A stretch of DNA of 40,953 bases from Candidatus Methylomirabilota bacterium (lineage in GTDB: Bacteria; Methylomirabilota; Methylomirabilia; Methylomirabilales; Methylomirabilaceae), in contig JACQQF010000024.1 in NCBI GenBank assembly GCA_016207095.1, positions 1 to 40,953 of the forward strand, read 5' to 3'. Shown one piece after another: positions 1 to 7,078 of the stretch. The notes under the pieces were generated by a model. The model had not been told where the DNA came from. It worked only from the letters and a program-made list of their open reading frames with translations, and did no database searches. Position numbers and translations under genes: made by a program. Each line of letters opens with the position of its first letter. Within the stretch, counting starts at the first letter, position 1.

Positions 1-265
1 CCAGGAATGAACCGCCGTTGTATCCTTCGGACCTGGCAAGAAACACAGGGTTGGGGAGCAACTCGGCAGTGATGGCATCTCCGCGTGCGACCTTCTGGGC
101 CGCAGCATCCGCTCGCAGACCAGGGTTGTGTCTTTCGGCGAACTCCAAGGCGACCCCCAGTGTGAGCGTTTGCGGAAGGTTAGTGACTTGGGACGAGGCA
201 AGAGCAGACGTGCCAACCAAAATCAGCAGGGGAATGACATATAGACCAACGTGTCTGATTTTCAT
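1..265 (-). CDS. TolC/CzcC-family outer membrane efflux protein, partial
   Basis: Only the first 88 codons are inside the window; the 3' end runs off the left edge. The reading frame opens with ATG at 265 and a classic signal peptide (KIRH, a hydrophobic stretch, then ALAS). The mature start matches the outer membrane efflux protein family: TLTLGVALEFAERHNPGL is the typical first helix, followed by a helix ending ELLPNPVF. Such proteins form the outer membrane duct of tripartite exporters, and this N-terminal form is common in CzcC-like metal efflux partners. A small His-containing exported protein lies 151 bp upstream in the same direction, which also points to metal efflux. The family call is good; the substrate is a guess. 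Confidence 0.8.
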   Translation of the reverse strand, partial: MKIRHVGLYVIPLLILVGTSALASSQVTNLPQTLTLGVALEFAERHNPGLRADAAAQKVARGDAITAELLPNPVFLARSEGYNGGSFL

Positions 266-416
266 TATCTTCTGTCCTTGAAAAGCTCCCGCACGATGAG
301 CCGATCCAATAGACACGACAGGATCGACGGATCGCTTTGGGGAGGAAGAAATGAAAGCGCGCTCGGCCGCAACGCCTACAGCAAATTAACAAAAGCCGTG
401 GGAAAGGGGAGGAAAA

Positions 417-797
417 CTACGCTTGGCGAGGAGGTAGGGAAGGTGGATCTAATGTGAGTGAGAAGGGAGAAGGGTTGGACTGATCGTTACACGCCCCGAC
501 ATGCCCGGGGGGATCGAGGGCTAAGGAGGGCGGATTAGCCGCTGGGTTCACACCGAGATCGCAATGGGGGATCGATTGCGTTGTGGGTAGAGGCTTGTCG
601 TCTTGCGCTCTCTCGGGCCCTTGCGCGTCTTCAGGCAGGCTCAGGTGCGAGTGGTGAGCGGCAGGTGGCTTCTCGAGAAGAGTTGAATGAGCATGATCAT
701 GGGGGCCGGTCACTCCTATATGGAGGGCTGGCGATCCCATGTAAACAACGAGCAGGGTAAAGGCAAGGGCAAAAACTCTTTGACTTCGTTTCGTCAT
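417..797 (-). CDS. Small exported His-containing protein
   Basis: 126 aa. The ATG at 797 is preferred over an earlier in-frame start because a GGGAGA ribosome site precedes it and because the longer start would lie over the promoter at 876-905. The N-terminus is a signal peptide or anchor (KRSQRVFALAFTLLVVY), followed by a His-containing segment (GPHDHAHS, AAHHSHLS) and a Pro-rich tail. No enzymatic domain is recognisable. It lies upstream of the TolC/CzcC-like gene in the same direction. Small His-containing exported proteins often precede heavy-metal efflux operons, so metal binding or sensing in the periplasm is a reasonable inference but not shown. Confidence 0.6.
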   Translation of the reverse strand: MTKRSQRVFALAFTLLVVYMGSPALHIGVTGPHDHAHSTLLEKPPAAHHSHLSLPEDAQGPERAQDDKPLPTTQSIPHCDLGVNPAANPPSLALDPPGHVGACNDQSNPSPFSLTLDPPSLPPRQA

Positions 798-875
798 AGA
801 AACCAATCTCCCAAGGTGTGTGCTCGTAACCCAAGCAGGGCAGAACGGCTTCGCCCACCTCGGAACACGGGAAGC

Positions 876-905
876 AGTGTACCAGTCGCCTTGTCGCGTT
901 GTCAA
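876..905 (-). promoter_or_regulatory. Sigma70 promoter for the small exported protein/TolC genes
   Basis: On the minus strand TTGACA (905-900) is followed after 18 bp by TACACT (881-876). Transcription would start near 869, about 70 bp before the ATG at 797. Confidence 0.6.
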
Positions 906-1005
906 GCCACAGTACCAGTTTTGAGTAGCGTCTGAGCTAAATCCACACCTCTATAGGAAACACCCCTCTGGCGCTATTGCAGGCGTGGTGGAAACATAGG
1001 GCGGG

Positions 1006-1128
1006 TCAGTGTTCGAAGCGGAACTCTTTGATGATCCGATGCTTCTGCATCTTGTAGGCGAGCTGTCTCGGCGTGATGCCCAGCCGGGCGGCCGCCTTCA
1101 CCTGAACGCCGCCGGCCTCCTTCAGGGC
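1006..1128 (-). pseudogene. 3' remnant of a GAF-Fis (NifA-like) regulator gene
   Basis: The minus strand encodes the last 40 residues of a Fis-type helix-turn-helix protein (ALKEAGGVQVKAAARLGITP onward) ending FRFEH and TGA. By eye it differs at only about 10 of 123 bases from the 3' end of the intact regulator gene at 3336-4067. Homology stops at 1128; the CTAG end of a MITE starts at 1130. The 5' part of the gene is absent, so this is the tail of a lost paralog or a partial duplication, truncated at the mobile element. It has no start codon or ribosome site and is presumed non-functional. Confidence 0.85.
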
Positions 1129-1129
1129 A

Positions 1130-1306
1130 CTAGTGCCGTTCCAACTATTTACGCCAAATGGTGAGGCTAGGGCAAGCGATAGTTCTTAGCAGGACACCCG
1201 TCGGCGATTAGTGCCGTTCCAACTTTTTGGGCACAAGGACATCTCTTGGCGATTAGCCGAAACGAGTTGGAACGGCATTAGCTGCAACAAGTTGGAACGG
1301 CACTAG
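1130..1306. mobile_element. MITE (outer copy) with nested MITE, CTAG target duplication
   Basis: Body 1134-1302 has terminal inverted repeats TGCCGTTCCAACT and AGTTGGAACGGCA and is flanked on both sides by CTAG (1130-1133, 1303-1306). Once the inner insertion is removed, the remaining 99 bp match the reverse complement of the 100-bp element at 19821-19920 along its length. It encodes no transposase. The right-hand CTAG supplies the TAG stop codon of the neighbouring minus-strand gene. The 4-bp YTAR-type duplication resembles the target preference of some IS5-family elements, a tentative link. Confidence 0.9.
1208..1281. mobile_element. Inner MITE inserted in the outer MITE, TTAG target duplication
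   Basis: Body 1212-1277 (66 bp) carries the same terminal inverted repeats and is flanked by TTAG at 1208-1211 and 1278-1281. The other copy of the element has a single uninterrupted TTAG at the matching place (reverse complement of 19821-19920), so the pre-insertion site is seen directly. The inner copy is a shorter derivative of the same family. Confidence 0.9.
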
Positions 1307-2145
1307 TCGCTTCTGTCATCAGCCCACGTGAGCTGACGGTAGTCGAACTTGGCCTCCTGGACGATGTTAAACTTGATGGTTTCAAAATAGGGTGAGAGGT
1401 CGAAGTCACGCGCGGTGATCAGGGTTGGATGGCGCATCCGAAAGAGGCCGGTGTACTGCGGCCTGCCCGGTCCGAAGATCACCTCTCGCAGGGATGGTCT
1501 CCGACTCTCCTGCGAGGATTCCGGAGATAGCCGCTCCGGCAGGATGGGGAATCGCACCTTCTGGAAGGCCTCTGCGATCAGGCCTGAGCAGATGACCTGG
1601 GTCGGGATGCCGCTGCCAAGGTGTAGGGCCGCCTTCCGGTATCTCCTCGGGATCAGGCTTACGGGGAAGAAGTAGCGGGCAAGGTCGAAGATGTTCTTGG
1701 TGTCGTATTGGTCGCCCAGATGGCCGATAACTGCGTCAAGGATGGTCTGAAGCGCCTCGGGACGCAGGCCGTGGGGACGGCAGACCCGAATGGTGAAGTC
1801 GATATATTTGGAGAGGGGGGAAGCCACGACCCCCTCGCCGAGCAGGGCCTCGATGATGAGATGCCTCGCCTCCTCACCGAACTGCCGGAGCACCGTGGAC
1901 CTGTATCCGCGCGCCTCCTTGAGCAGCTCGTCTCCGATATAGAGAGCAGCGTGAGACCAGGTGCTCTGCGTGAGGTATTTGATGACCTCGCTAACCCTTG
2001 TCTCACCCTCGACAAGGAGGACATCCCCCTTCCGGATGTGCTTTTTCAGACTCTTGAGATCGTTATAGGGCCACGTCTGGCCCTTTGGCGAGGGCCTGGT
2101 GAGAAGTTTGACGATGGCTGAGACCGGTCTTTCCCTTAACGTCAT
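1303..2145 (-). CDS. YiiX/YebB-like permuted NlpC/P60-type cysteine hydrolase
   Basis: 280 aa. Start ATG 2145 has a GAGG ribosome site and lies 20 bp after the galT stop; a longer reading frame would overlap galT. The sequence has the layout of the permuted papain-like NlpC/P60 superfamily (YiiX/YaeF type): His first, in STWSHAALYIG (H65), and Cys late, in QVICSGLIAEAF (C186). KGDVLLVEGETRVSEVI before the His is typical. Characterised relatives act on cell-wall peptides or lipid amide/ester bonds; the substrate here is unknown. No clear signal peptide is seen. It is probably cotranscribed with galT. Its stop codon TAG coincides with the CTAG flank of the adjoining MITE, so the element landed exactly at the gene's end. 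Confidence 0.75.
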   Translation of the reverse strand: MTLRERPVSAIVKLLTRPSPKGQTWPYNDLKSLKKHIRKGDVLLVEGETRVSEVIKYLTQSTWSHAALYIGDELLKEARGYRSTVLRQFGEEARHLIIEALLGEGVVASPLSKYIDFTIRVCRPHGLRPEALQTILDAVIGHLGDQYDTKNIFDLARYFFPVSLIPRRYRKAALHLGSGIPTQVICSGLIAEAFQKVRFPILPERLSPESSQESRRPSLREVIFGPGRPQYTGLFRMRHPTLITARDFDLSPYFETIKFNIVQEAKFDYRQLTWADDRSD

Positions 2146-2165
2146 CCTGTCCTCACCGCGTGCTG

Positions 2166-3164
2166 TTAGCGCTCTGAGTCCACCCGTAGCCGCGATGCCG
2201 CCTCCTCGGGAGGGATCGGGTTGATGAAGAAACCAGTTCCCCACTCGAAGCCGGCCACCTTCGTTATCTTTGGCAGCAGTTCCAAATGCCAGTGATAGAT
2301 CGCCCGGAGATCCTGATGCAGGGGTGCTGTGTGAAGGATGATGCTGCAGGAGAAATTTTGGATCACCTCTTCGAGGCTCCCCAGGACCGTTTTTAGGAGC
2401 TTTGCCAGCCCCAGGAGCTCTTCGTCCCCGATCGTCTCGTAGTCGGCAGCGTGTCGTTTCGGCAGCACCATGACCTCTAAGGGGAATCGAGAGGCAAAGG
2501 GCGCCAGGGCCACGAACTGGGCTGACTCAAGGACGACACGTTTCCCCATCTGGACTTCTTGCTCAATGACGTCGCAGTAGACGCACCGCTGGCTCTGACG
2601 GAAGTGGTAGGCTGCCCCCTGGACTTCCTCCTCCACTCCCTTGGGAACCGTCGGCAAGGCGATGAGGAGGGAGTGGGGATGCTGGAACGCGCTGACAGCC
2701 CTCCCGTGATTCTTCACCACCAAAAGCTGGCGGAGCCGGTCGTCCTGGCGCAGGTCGAGGCTCCTGGTTCGGTAGGTCGAGAGGACCCGCTCCACCTGGA
2801 GATCATCCAGCTCCGGCCAGCCCTTGTGATGCTCGGGCGTCTCCACCACGACCTCGTGGATCCCGAAGGGGTTCATGAGATCGAAGATCCCCTCCAACCT
2901 CCGCTCGACTGTGCCCTCTCTACGTAAGATCGGATATTTGTCGGGGATGACCCGGAGCCACCAACCGGGCTCATTGGCCGCTCGCCCGGGCTTCCCGAGG
3001 GCGAAGACCTCGTCATCCTGGGCCTCCCGACCCGGGCAGAAGGGGCACTCGGCGGCCGGGATGGGGGCGCACAGTTCCATCTGAAAGATTGCCTCCCGCT
3101 CCGCCCGCTCGCCGTCGATGATCACCCAGCGATTGACCACCGGGTCCCGCCGCAAGTCGCCCAT
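2166..3164 (-). CDS. galT: Galactose-1-phosphate uridylyltransferase-like (HIT superfamily)
   Basis: 332 aa. ATG 3164 is chosen because it has an AAGGA site and because the alternative upstream start (3236) falls inside the -35 box of the promoter. The protein opens with GDLRRDPVVNRWVII as in GalT, has a CPFC zinc pair (C40, C43), the active-site region KNHG...HPHS (H162, H164) and a C-terminal YHWHLELLPK segment equivalent to the second HIT half. GalT moves UMP between UDP-glucose and galactose-1-phosphate. Family members normally read HPHxQ; here the Gln position is Leu166 (codon CTC at 2669-2667), so activity or substrate may differ. The fold call is firm and the exact reaction less so. 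Confidence 0.8.
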   Translation of the reverse strand: MGDLRRDPVVNRWVIIDGERAEREAIFQMELCAPIPAAECPFCPGREAQDDEVFALGKPGRAANEPGWWLRVIPDKYPILRREGTVERRLEGIFDLMNPFGIHEVVVETPEHHKGWPELDDLQVERVLSTYRTRSLDLRQDDRLRQLLVVKNHGRAVSAFQHPHSLLIALPTVPKGVEEEVQGAAYHFRQSQRCVYCDVIEQEVQMGKRVVLESAQFVALAPFASRFPLEVMVLPKRHAADYETIGDEELLGLAKLLKTVLGSLEEVIQNFSCSIILHTAPLHQDLRAIYHWHLELLPKITKVAGFEWGTGFFINPIPPEEAASRLRVDSER

Positions 3165-3207
3165 CACCTTTTCCTTTGCGTCGCCCACGCTATTGCACCG
3201 TTGTTCT

Positions 3208-3236
3208 AAAATAGTATGGTTGAGGGCGACAGTCAA
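3208..3236 (-). promoter_or_regulatory. Sigma70 promoter of galT
   Basis: Minus strand: TTGACT (3236-3231), 17-bp spacer, TATTTT (3213-3208). Predicted start near 3201, about 37 bp before the chosen galT ATG at 3164. Confidence 0.65.
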
Positions 3237-3335
3237 ATGGGGAAACGTTTGGCGTGAGAGTCAGAACCGCTTGACCACAAACATGGAAGACACTCTCTGG
3301 CGCTCGCGCAAGGGGGGGGTGGGGGTTTCGGTGGG

Positions 3336-4067
3336 TTAGGCTTCGACCCGGAACTCCTTGATGATCCGATGCTTCTGCATCTTGTAGGCGAGCTGTCTCG
3401 GCGTGATTCCCAGGCGGGCAGCGGCCTTCACCTGAACGCCGCCGGCCTCCTTCAGGGCCATGATGAGTAACTCCCGTTCGAGCTCACGGAGTCCCCTCCA
3501 GCCGTCCAATGCCTCCAGGTTACGTGCCTGCTCATGGCGAAGCGTGACGGCGTGACCGATCAGAGATGCCACGACTGTCAGGATCCGGAGATCCTCTTCG
3601 ACCGATGCCCGTGCATCTCGAGACGGGCGCTCGACGCTCAGCACCCCGAGAACCTCTCCGGCGATCTTGATGGGCAGACAGATGAAAGCGATCCCGTGCA
3701 AATCACGAGCCTCGCGGGCGCGAGTTTTATTGAGGAAATGGGGCTCCTTACCGATATCGGGGACGACCATCGGGACGCCAAGCTTCATGACCTTTCCGGT
3801 GATCCCCTCTCCGATCCGATAACGGCCGCGATGCCGCTCCTCGTCGGTCAGGCCGAATGCCGCCTCGATGCCGAGCTCCCCGCGTTTCCGGTCATACAGA
3901 CAAATGGCGCCCTTGGTCATGCCCATGAAGGAGTTCAGGATTCTGAGGATACCCGACAGCCCTTGCGGGAGATCGATCCGCTCCCCTAGGATCTTGGTGA
4001 CTTCGTAGAGGGCACTAAACCCGACGGCCTTCTGATCAAGTCGGATCCTTTCGCTTCTCGTCGCCAT
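3336..4067 (-). CDS. NifA-like regulator with GAF and Fis HTH but no AAA+ domain
   Basis: 243 aa. Residues about 15-170 are a GAF domain with NifA-like wording (ALYEVTKILGERIDLPQGLS; GEGITGKVMKLGVPMVVPDI; PIKIAGEVLGVLSVERPS). Residues about 195-240 are a Fis-type helix-turn-helix (LKEAGGVQVKAAARLGITPR). In NifA/NtrC-type activators a roughly 230-residue AAA+ sigma54-contact domain lies between these parts; here they are joined directly by a short linker and no GAFTGA motif exists. Such a protein could sense a ligand and bind DNA but should not remodel sigma54 polymerase itself. It lies directly downstream of amtB in the same direction, and amtB has a sigma54 promoter, so a role in nitrogen control is inferred. 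A close paralogous 3' fragment lies at 1006-1128. Confidence 0.8.
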   Translation of the reverse strand: MATRSERIRLDQKAVGFSALYEVTKILGERIDLPQGLSGILRILNSFMGMTKGAICLYDRKRGELGIEAAFGLTDEERHRGRYRIGEGITGKVMKLGVPMVVPDIGKEPHFLNKTRAREARDLHGIAFICLPIKIAGEVLGVLSVERPSRDARASVEEDLRILTVVASLIGHAVTLRHEQARNLEALDGWRGLRELERELLIMALKEAGGVQVKAAARLGITPRQLAYKMQKHRIIKEFRVEA

Positions 4068-4096
4068 AATCCGTAGCCCTATTCAAGATCGATGCC

Positions 4097-4140
4097 AGCA
4101 CGCGGCGCCCTTTCCCTAAAGGAGCTGGGCGCCGCGTGCT
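4097..4140. terminator. Strong hairpin between amtB and the regulator gene
   Basis: A perfect 14-bp stem (4097-4110 with 4127-4140) around a 16-base loop follows the amtB stop. No T-run follows on either strand, so it may act as a processing or stability hairpin or a weak terminator reducing read-through from amtB into the regulator gene. Confidence 0.5.
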
Positions 4141-4152
4141 AGAGCCGTATGC

Positions 4153-5532
4153 TCACAAGGCGTAGGCGTTTTCGTCGTGCTGGCTCAGATCGATTCCAAC
4201 CTGCTCTTCATCCTGGCTAACCCTGAGGCCCATTATCGCATCGACGATCTTCAACAGGATAATCGTCCCCGCGAAAGCGAAGACCCACGTGGCCAGAACG
4301 GCGATCGCTTGTATGCCCAACTGGCCGGGATTGCCGAAGAACAGCCCATCGGCGCCGTCAGGGTTGATGGCCTTGGAGGCGAACAGCCCCGTCGCCAGGG
4401 CCCCCCACGTTCCGCCGACGCCATGGACGCCGACCACGTCAAGCGAGTCGTCGTAGCCGAGGCGCGTCTTCAGAATACAGGCAGAGTAGCAAAACACCCC
4501 CGCGCCGGCCCCGATGGCGATGGCCGGCATCGGACCGACAAACCCTGAGGCCGGCGTGATGGCGACGAGTCCAGCGACCGCGCCGCTCGCCGCGCCGAGG
4601 ACGGTGGGCTTGCCCCTGGAGCTCCACTCTGCGAGCATCCAGGCCAGGGCTGCGGCCGCTGTCGCGAGGTGGGTGACCACGAAGGCGTTCGTGGCCAGTT
4701 TGTTGGCGGCGATGGCGCTCCCTGCGTTGAATCCGAACCAGCCGAACCAGAGCAGGGAGGCGCCTGTCACCGTCATCGTCAGGTTGTGTGGCGGCATCGG
4801 TTCCTGCGGATAGCCGCGGCGCCTCCCGATGAGTATGGCAGCCGCGAGGGCCGAGACGCCGGAGCTGATGTGGACAACGGTTCCGCCTGCGAAGTCAAGC
4901 GCCCCCATCTTGCGCATCCAACCACCGATGGCCCAAACCCAGTGCGCCAGCGGGTCATAGATAAAGGTCGCCCAGAGAAGGGTGAAGACCAGGAAGGAGC
5001 TGAACTTCATCCGCTCGGCGAAGGCGCCGGTAATCAGCGCTGGGGTGATCACGGCGAACATCATCTGATAGACCATAAACGCCTGGTGGGGGATGGTGGC
5101 CCCATAGTCGGGATTGGGGTCAAGCCCGACACCTCGGAGACCGACCCAAGCCAGGCTGCCGATGATCCCCCCTTTATCCGGCCCGAATGCGAGGCTGTAG
5201 CCCCACAGCGCCCACTGGACGGTGATCAGGGCCAGGATGATGAAGCTGTGCATGATCGTCCCGAGGGCGTTCTTTCGGCGGACAAGCCCACCGTAAAAGA
5301 GGGCGAGCCCGGGCGCCGTCATCAGCAAGACCAAGGCCGAAGAGGTCAGCATCCAAGCGGTGTCTCCCGAGTCGATCTTCGGCGGCGCGGGAGCAGCCGG
5401 TGCGGCTGCCGGTGCTTCGGAGGGAGCCGCTGGAGGCGGGGCCTGCTGGGCGAGGGCCACCGCCGGGGCGGTTAGGAGCACCCCGCTCAAGATGAGCAGA
5501 ATCAGGGCATTCACCGTCCGTCGTTTCCGCAC
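4153..5532 (-). CDS. amtB: Ammonium transporter AmtB
   Basis: 459 aa. Start is GTG at 5532 with an AGGAGG site. A signal peptide (to about residue 29, ALAQQ) and an Ala/Pro-rich linker precede the Amt core. Diagnostic parts are [14 protein letters not shown], the conserved Asp in ALDFAGG (D213) and the twin pore histidines H221 (GTVVHISSG) and H370 ([10 protein letters not shown]). The trimer conducts ammonium/ammonia across the inner membrane and is usually gated by a PII protein. No glnK gene is adjacent, which is unusual. The C-terminal tail is of normal length. A sigma54 promoter upstream (5627-5642) predicts induction under nitrogen limitation. Confidence 0.95.
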   Translation of the reverse strand: MRKRRTVNALILLILSGVLLTAPAVALAQQAPPPAAPSEAPAAAPAAPAPPKIDSGDTAWMLTSSALVLLMTAPGLALFYGGLVRRKNALGTIMHSFIILALITVQWALWGYSLAFGPDKGGIIGSLAWVGLRGVGLDPNPDYGATIPHQAFMVYQMMFAVITPALITGAFAERMKFSSFLVFTLLWATFIYDPLAHWVWAIGGWMRKMGALDFAGGTVVHISSGVSALAAAILIGRRRGYPQEPMPPHNLTMTVTGASLLWFGWFGFNAGSAIAANKLATNAFVVTHLATAAAALAWMLAEWSSRGKPTVLGAASGAVAGLVAITPASGFVGPMPAIAIGAGAGVFCYSACILKTRLGYDDSLDVVGVHGVGGTWGALATGLFASKAINPDGADGLFFGNPGQLGIQAIAVLATWVFAFAGTIILLKIVDAIMGLRVSQDEEQVGIDLSQHDENAYAL

Positions 5533-5626
5533 AGTGGTTCCTCCTCTCTTTGTTCGAGGACTAGAGTGAGCGTCCTATTCGTAGGGTACGACACTGTTGT
5601 AGAAAACTGTTTGATTGTGATGTACG

Positions 5627-5642
5627 AGCAGGTTCTGTGCCA
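5627..5642 (-). promoter_or_regulatory. Sigma54 (RpoN) promoter of amtB
   Basis: Minus strand reads TGGCACAGAACCTGCT, matching the consensus TGGCACRNNNNTTGCW at all but one position, including the invariant GG and GC. Transcription would start near 5616, about 84 bp before the amtB start. An inverted repeat CTGTG-N6-CACAG (5635-5650) overlaps the -24 element. Confidence 0.8.
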
Positions 5643-5835
5643 GTACACAGGAATGGTCTCTTTTATCAGAATGCCATAGAAATCTTACTGAATCCGAGCA
5701 GGCTCGTCGTCCGTCAGGCGCAAGGCGCCCTATAAGCGTTCGTCATTGGACCTGCCGTGACTCTGAAATGTGCAAAGAGGTGTCCTAATGCCTGGAACTT
5801 GGGCGATATGGTCAGAGCGCTGAGCAGTTTTTTTC
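5643..5835. other. Intergenic region between divergent amtB and perR
   Basis: No gene is seen between amtB and the PerR-like gene (5533-5920). The amtB-side part holds the sigma54 promoter at 5627-5642; the enhancer for its activator would be expected within 5650-5800, but I found no clear NifA (TGT-N10-ACA) or NtrC site. The perR promoter follows at 5836. Confidence 0.4.
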
Positions 5836-5872
5836 TTGACAAAGAAGAAATACTAATTGATAATAATTCTTG
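5836..5872 (+). promoter_or_regulatory. Promoter of the PerR-like gene with Fur/PerR-like half operator
   Basis: TTGACA (5836-5841), 17-bp spacer, GATAAT (5859-5864). The -10 lies within TGATAAT-A-ATT (5858-5868), a perfect half of the 7-1-7 Fur-box pattern with a degenerate second half. Autoregulation by the downstream Fur-family protein is the simple reading. Confidence 0.6.
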
Positions 5873-5920
5873 TTTAGCTCATCCACCAGATGACCAGCAG
5901 TCGAAAGCGGTGAGGATGGA

Positions 5921-6364
5921 ATGGTAGAGCGTTCCGTGAGGAATATCACAGACCGGTTCAGGCAGTCGGGTCGAAAGGTCACGCCCCAACGAGTCGCGGT
6001 CTTCGAGGCTCTCTGTGAAGGCGGTGGGCATCCGACGGTCGATCAGATCTACCGAGAGGTCCGCCAGCGGTTTCCGATGATCTCACTGAACACCGTCTAC
6101 CAGACTATGGAGGCACTGGTGGATCTGAAGGTCGTTTCACCGGTCGGCCATAGCCTCGAAGCCGCGCGTTACGAGACCGACCCTGCCCCTCATCATCATA
6201 CTGTCTGCATCGCCTGCAAACGCATCACTGATGTCTTCGACGCCGCGCTCGGTCGGGTGAAGCTCCCGCGGGCGGTGAAGGATCGGTTCCAAGTAGTGGG
6301 TCATCGAGTGGAGTTTTACGGCTACTGTGCTGACTGTCGATCGCCGGGGGCAACGAATCGCTAA
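5921..6364 (+). CDS. perR: PerR-like Fur-family repressor
   Basis: 147 aa; ATG with GAGG upstream. It has an N-terminal winged helix (VTPQRVAVFEALCEGGGHPT; SLNTVYQTMEALVDLKVV) and a C-terminal dimerisation domain. Two CxxC pairs (CIAC and CADC) give the structural zinc site. The His-rich segment PHHH and the Asp in RITDVFD correspond to the regulatory metal site. In PerR an Asp replaces the Glu of Fur at this place, so this is probably a peroxide sensor acting by metal-catalysed histidine oxidation. The next genes (rubrerythrin and partners) are classical PerR targets. Assignment to Fur family is firm; PerR subtype rests on the Asp and the context. Confidence 0.8.
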   Translation: MVERSVRNITDRFRQSGRKVTPQRVAVFEALCEGGGHPTVDQIYREVRQRFPMISLNTVYQTMEALVDLKVVSPVGHSLEAARYETDPAPHHHTVCIACKRITDVFDAALGRVKLPRAVKDRFQVVGHRVEFYGYCADCRSPGATNR

Positions 6365-6497
6365 GGGCTTAGCGAAACTGACCTGGCTGCCGAAGAGTGA
6401 GCCAAACGGAGCTGGAGACGAACTGGAGATCACATCCTCAGCCTCGCCGACTGGCGGGTCTGAGCTCAACCCTGAAACAACCAAGGAGGAGACGATC

Positions 6498-6944
6498 ATG
6501 GCAAAGAGTCTGAAAGGGACAAAAAGCTTGGGAAACCTGAAACATGCCTTTGCAGGTGAGTCGCAGGCGAACCGTCGCTATCTCTATTTCGCTCGGGTCG
6601 CGGACATTGAGGGCTATCCCGACATGGGTGGCCTTTTCCGAGACACGGCAGAGGCGGAAACGGGCCACGCGTTCGGTCATATGGATTTCCTCAAGGAAGT
6701 GGGCGACCCGGTGACGGATGCCCCGTTCGGGAGCACAGAGAAGAACCTCAAGTCAGCCATCGAAGGGGAGACCTACGAATACACAGAGATGTACCCTGGG
6801 ATGGCCAAGACCGCGAGGACGGAAGGGTTCGAGGATCTGGCCGAGTGGTTTGAGACTTTGGCCAAGGCGGAGAAATCCCATGCCGGCCGGTTCACCAAGG
6901 GATTGAACCAAATCTCGGGCAAGGAGCCCGCGGCCGCTATTTAG
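6498..6944 (+). CDS. Rubrerythrin without rubredoxin domain
   Basis: 148 aa. ATG 6498 is preceded by AAGGAGGAG, which overrides a longer in-frame start at 6327 lying inside perR. The four-helix ferritin-like core is clear: [51 protein letters not shown] and [12 protein letters not shown] supply the paired ExxH/E ligands of a diiron site. The usual C-terminal rubredoxin domain is missing, so electrons must come from a separate donor; the Fe-S protein downstream is a candidate. The family reduces hydrogen peroxide in the cytoplasm. Confidence 0.92.
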   Translation: MAKSLKGTKSLGNLKHAFAGESQANRRYLYFARVADIEGYPDMGGLFRDTAEAETGHAFGHMDFLKEVGDPVTDAPFGSTEKNLKSAIEGETYEYTEMYPGMAKTARTEGFEDLAEWFETLAKAEKSHAGRFTKGLNQISGKEPAAAI

Positions 6945-6962
6945 AGCGGACCGCTCGTTGCT

Positions 6963-7001
6963 GGCGGTTGGGACAAGACCGTTCGCCGCCAACCGCCTTT
7001 T
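6963..7001 (+). terminator. Rho-independent terminator after rubrerythrin
   Basis: GGCGGTTGG (6963-6971) pairs with CCAACCGCC (6989-6997), followed by TTTT (6998-7001). It separates rubrerythrin from the Fe-S gene and would leave partial read-through or a second promoter for the latter. Confidence 0.75.
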
Positions 7002-7078
7002 ACTCTCACCCGGCCGGGAGCGAGGGGGAGTGAGTCGCGCAGTCTTTCGGGGAACGTGCACCGTAAGAGGGAAACACA

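Noticed and set aside
4669-5475. Long plus-strand frame inside amtB
   Set aside because: It is the complement shadow of the GC-rich amtB gene, with low-complexity protein and no ribosome site.
5635-5650. CTGTG-N6-CACAG as an operator
   Set aside because: A 5-bp inverted repeat is too short to claim a site; it is noted only because it overlaps the sigma54 element.
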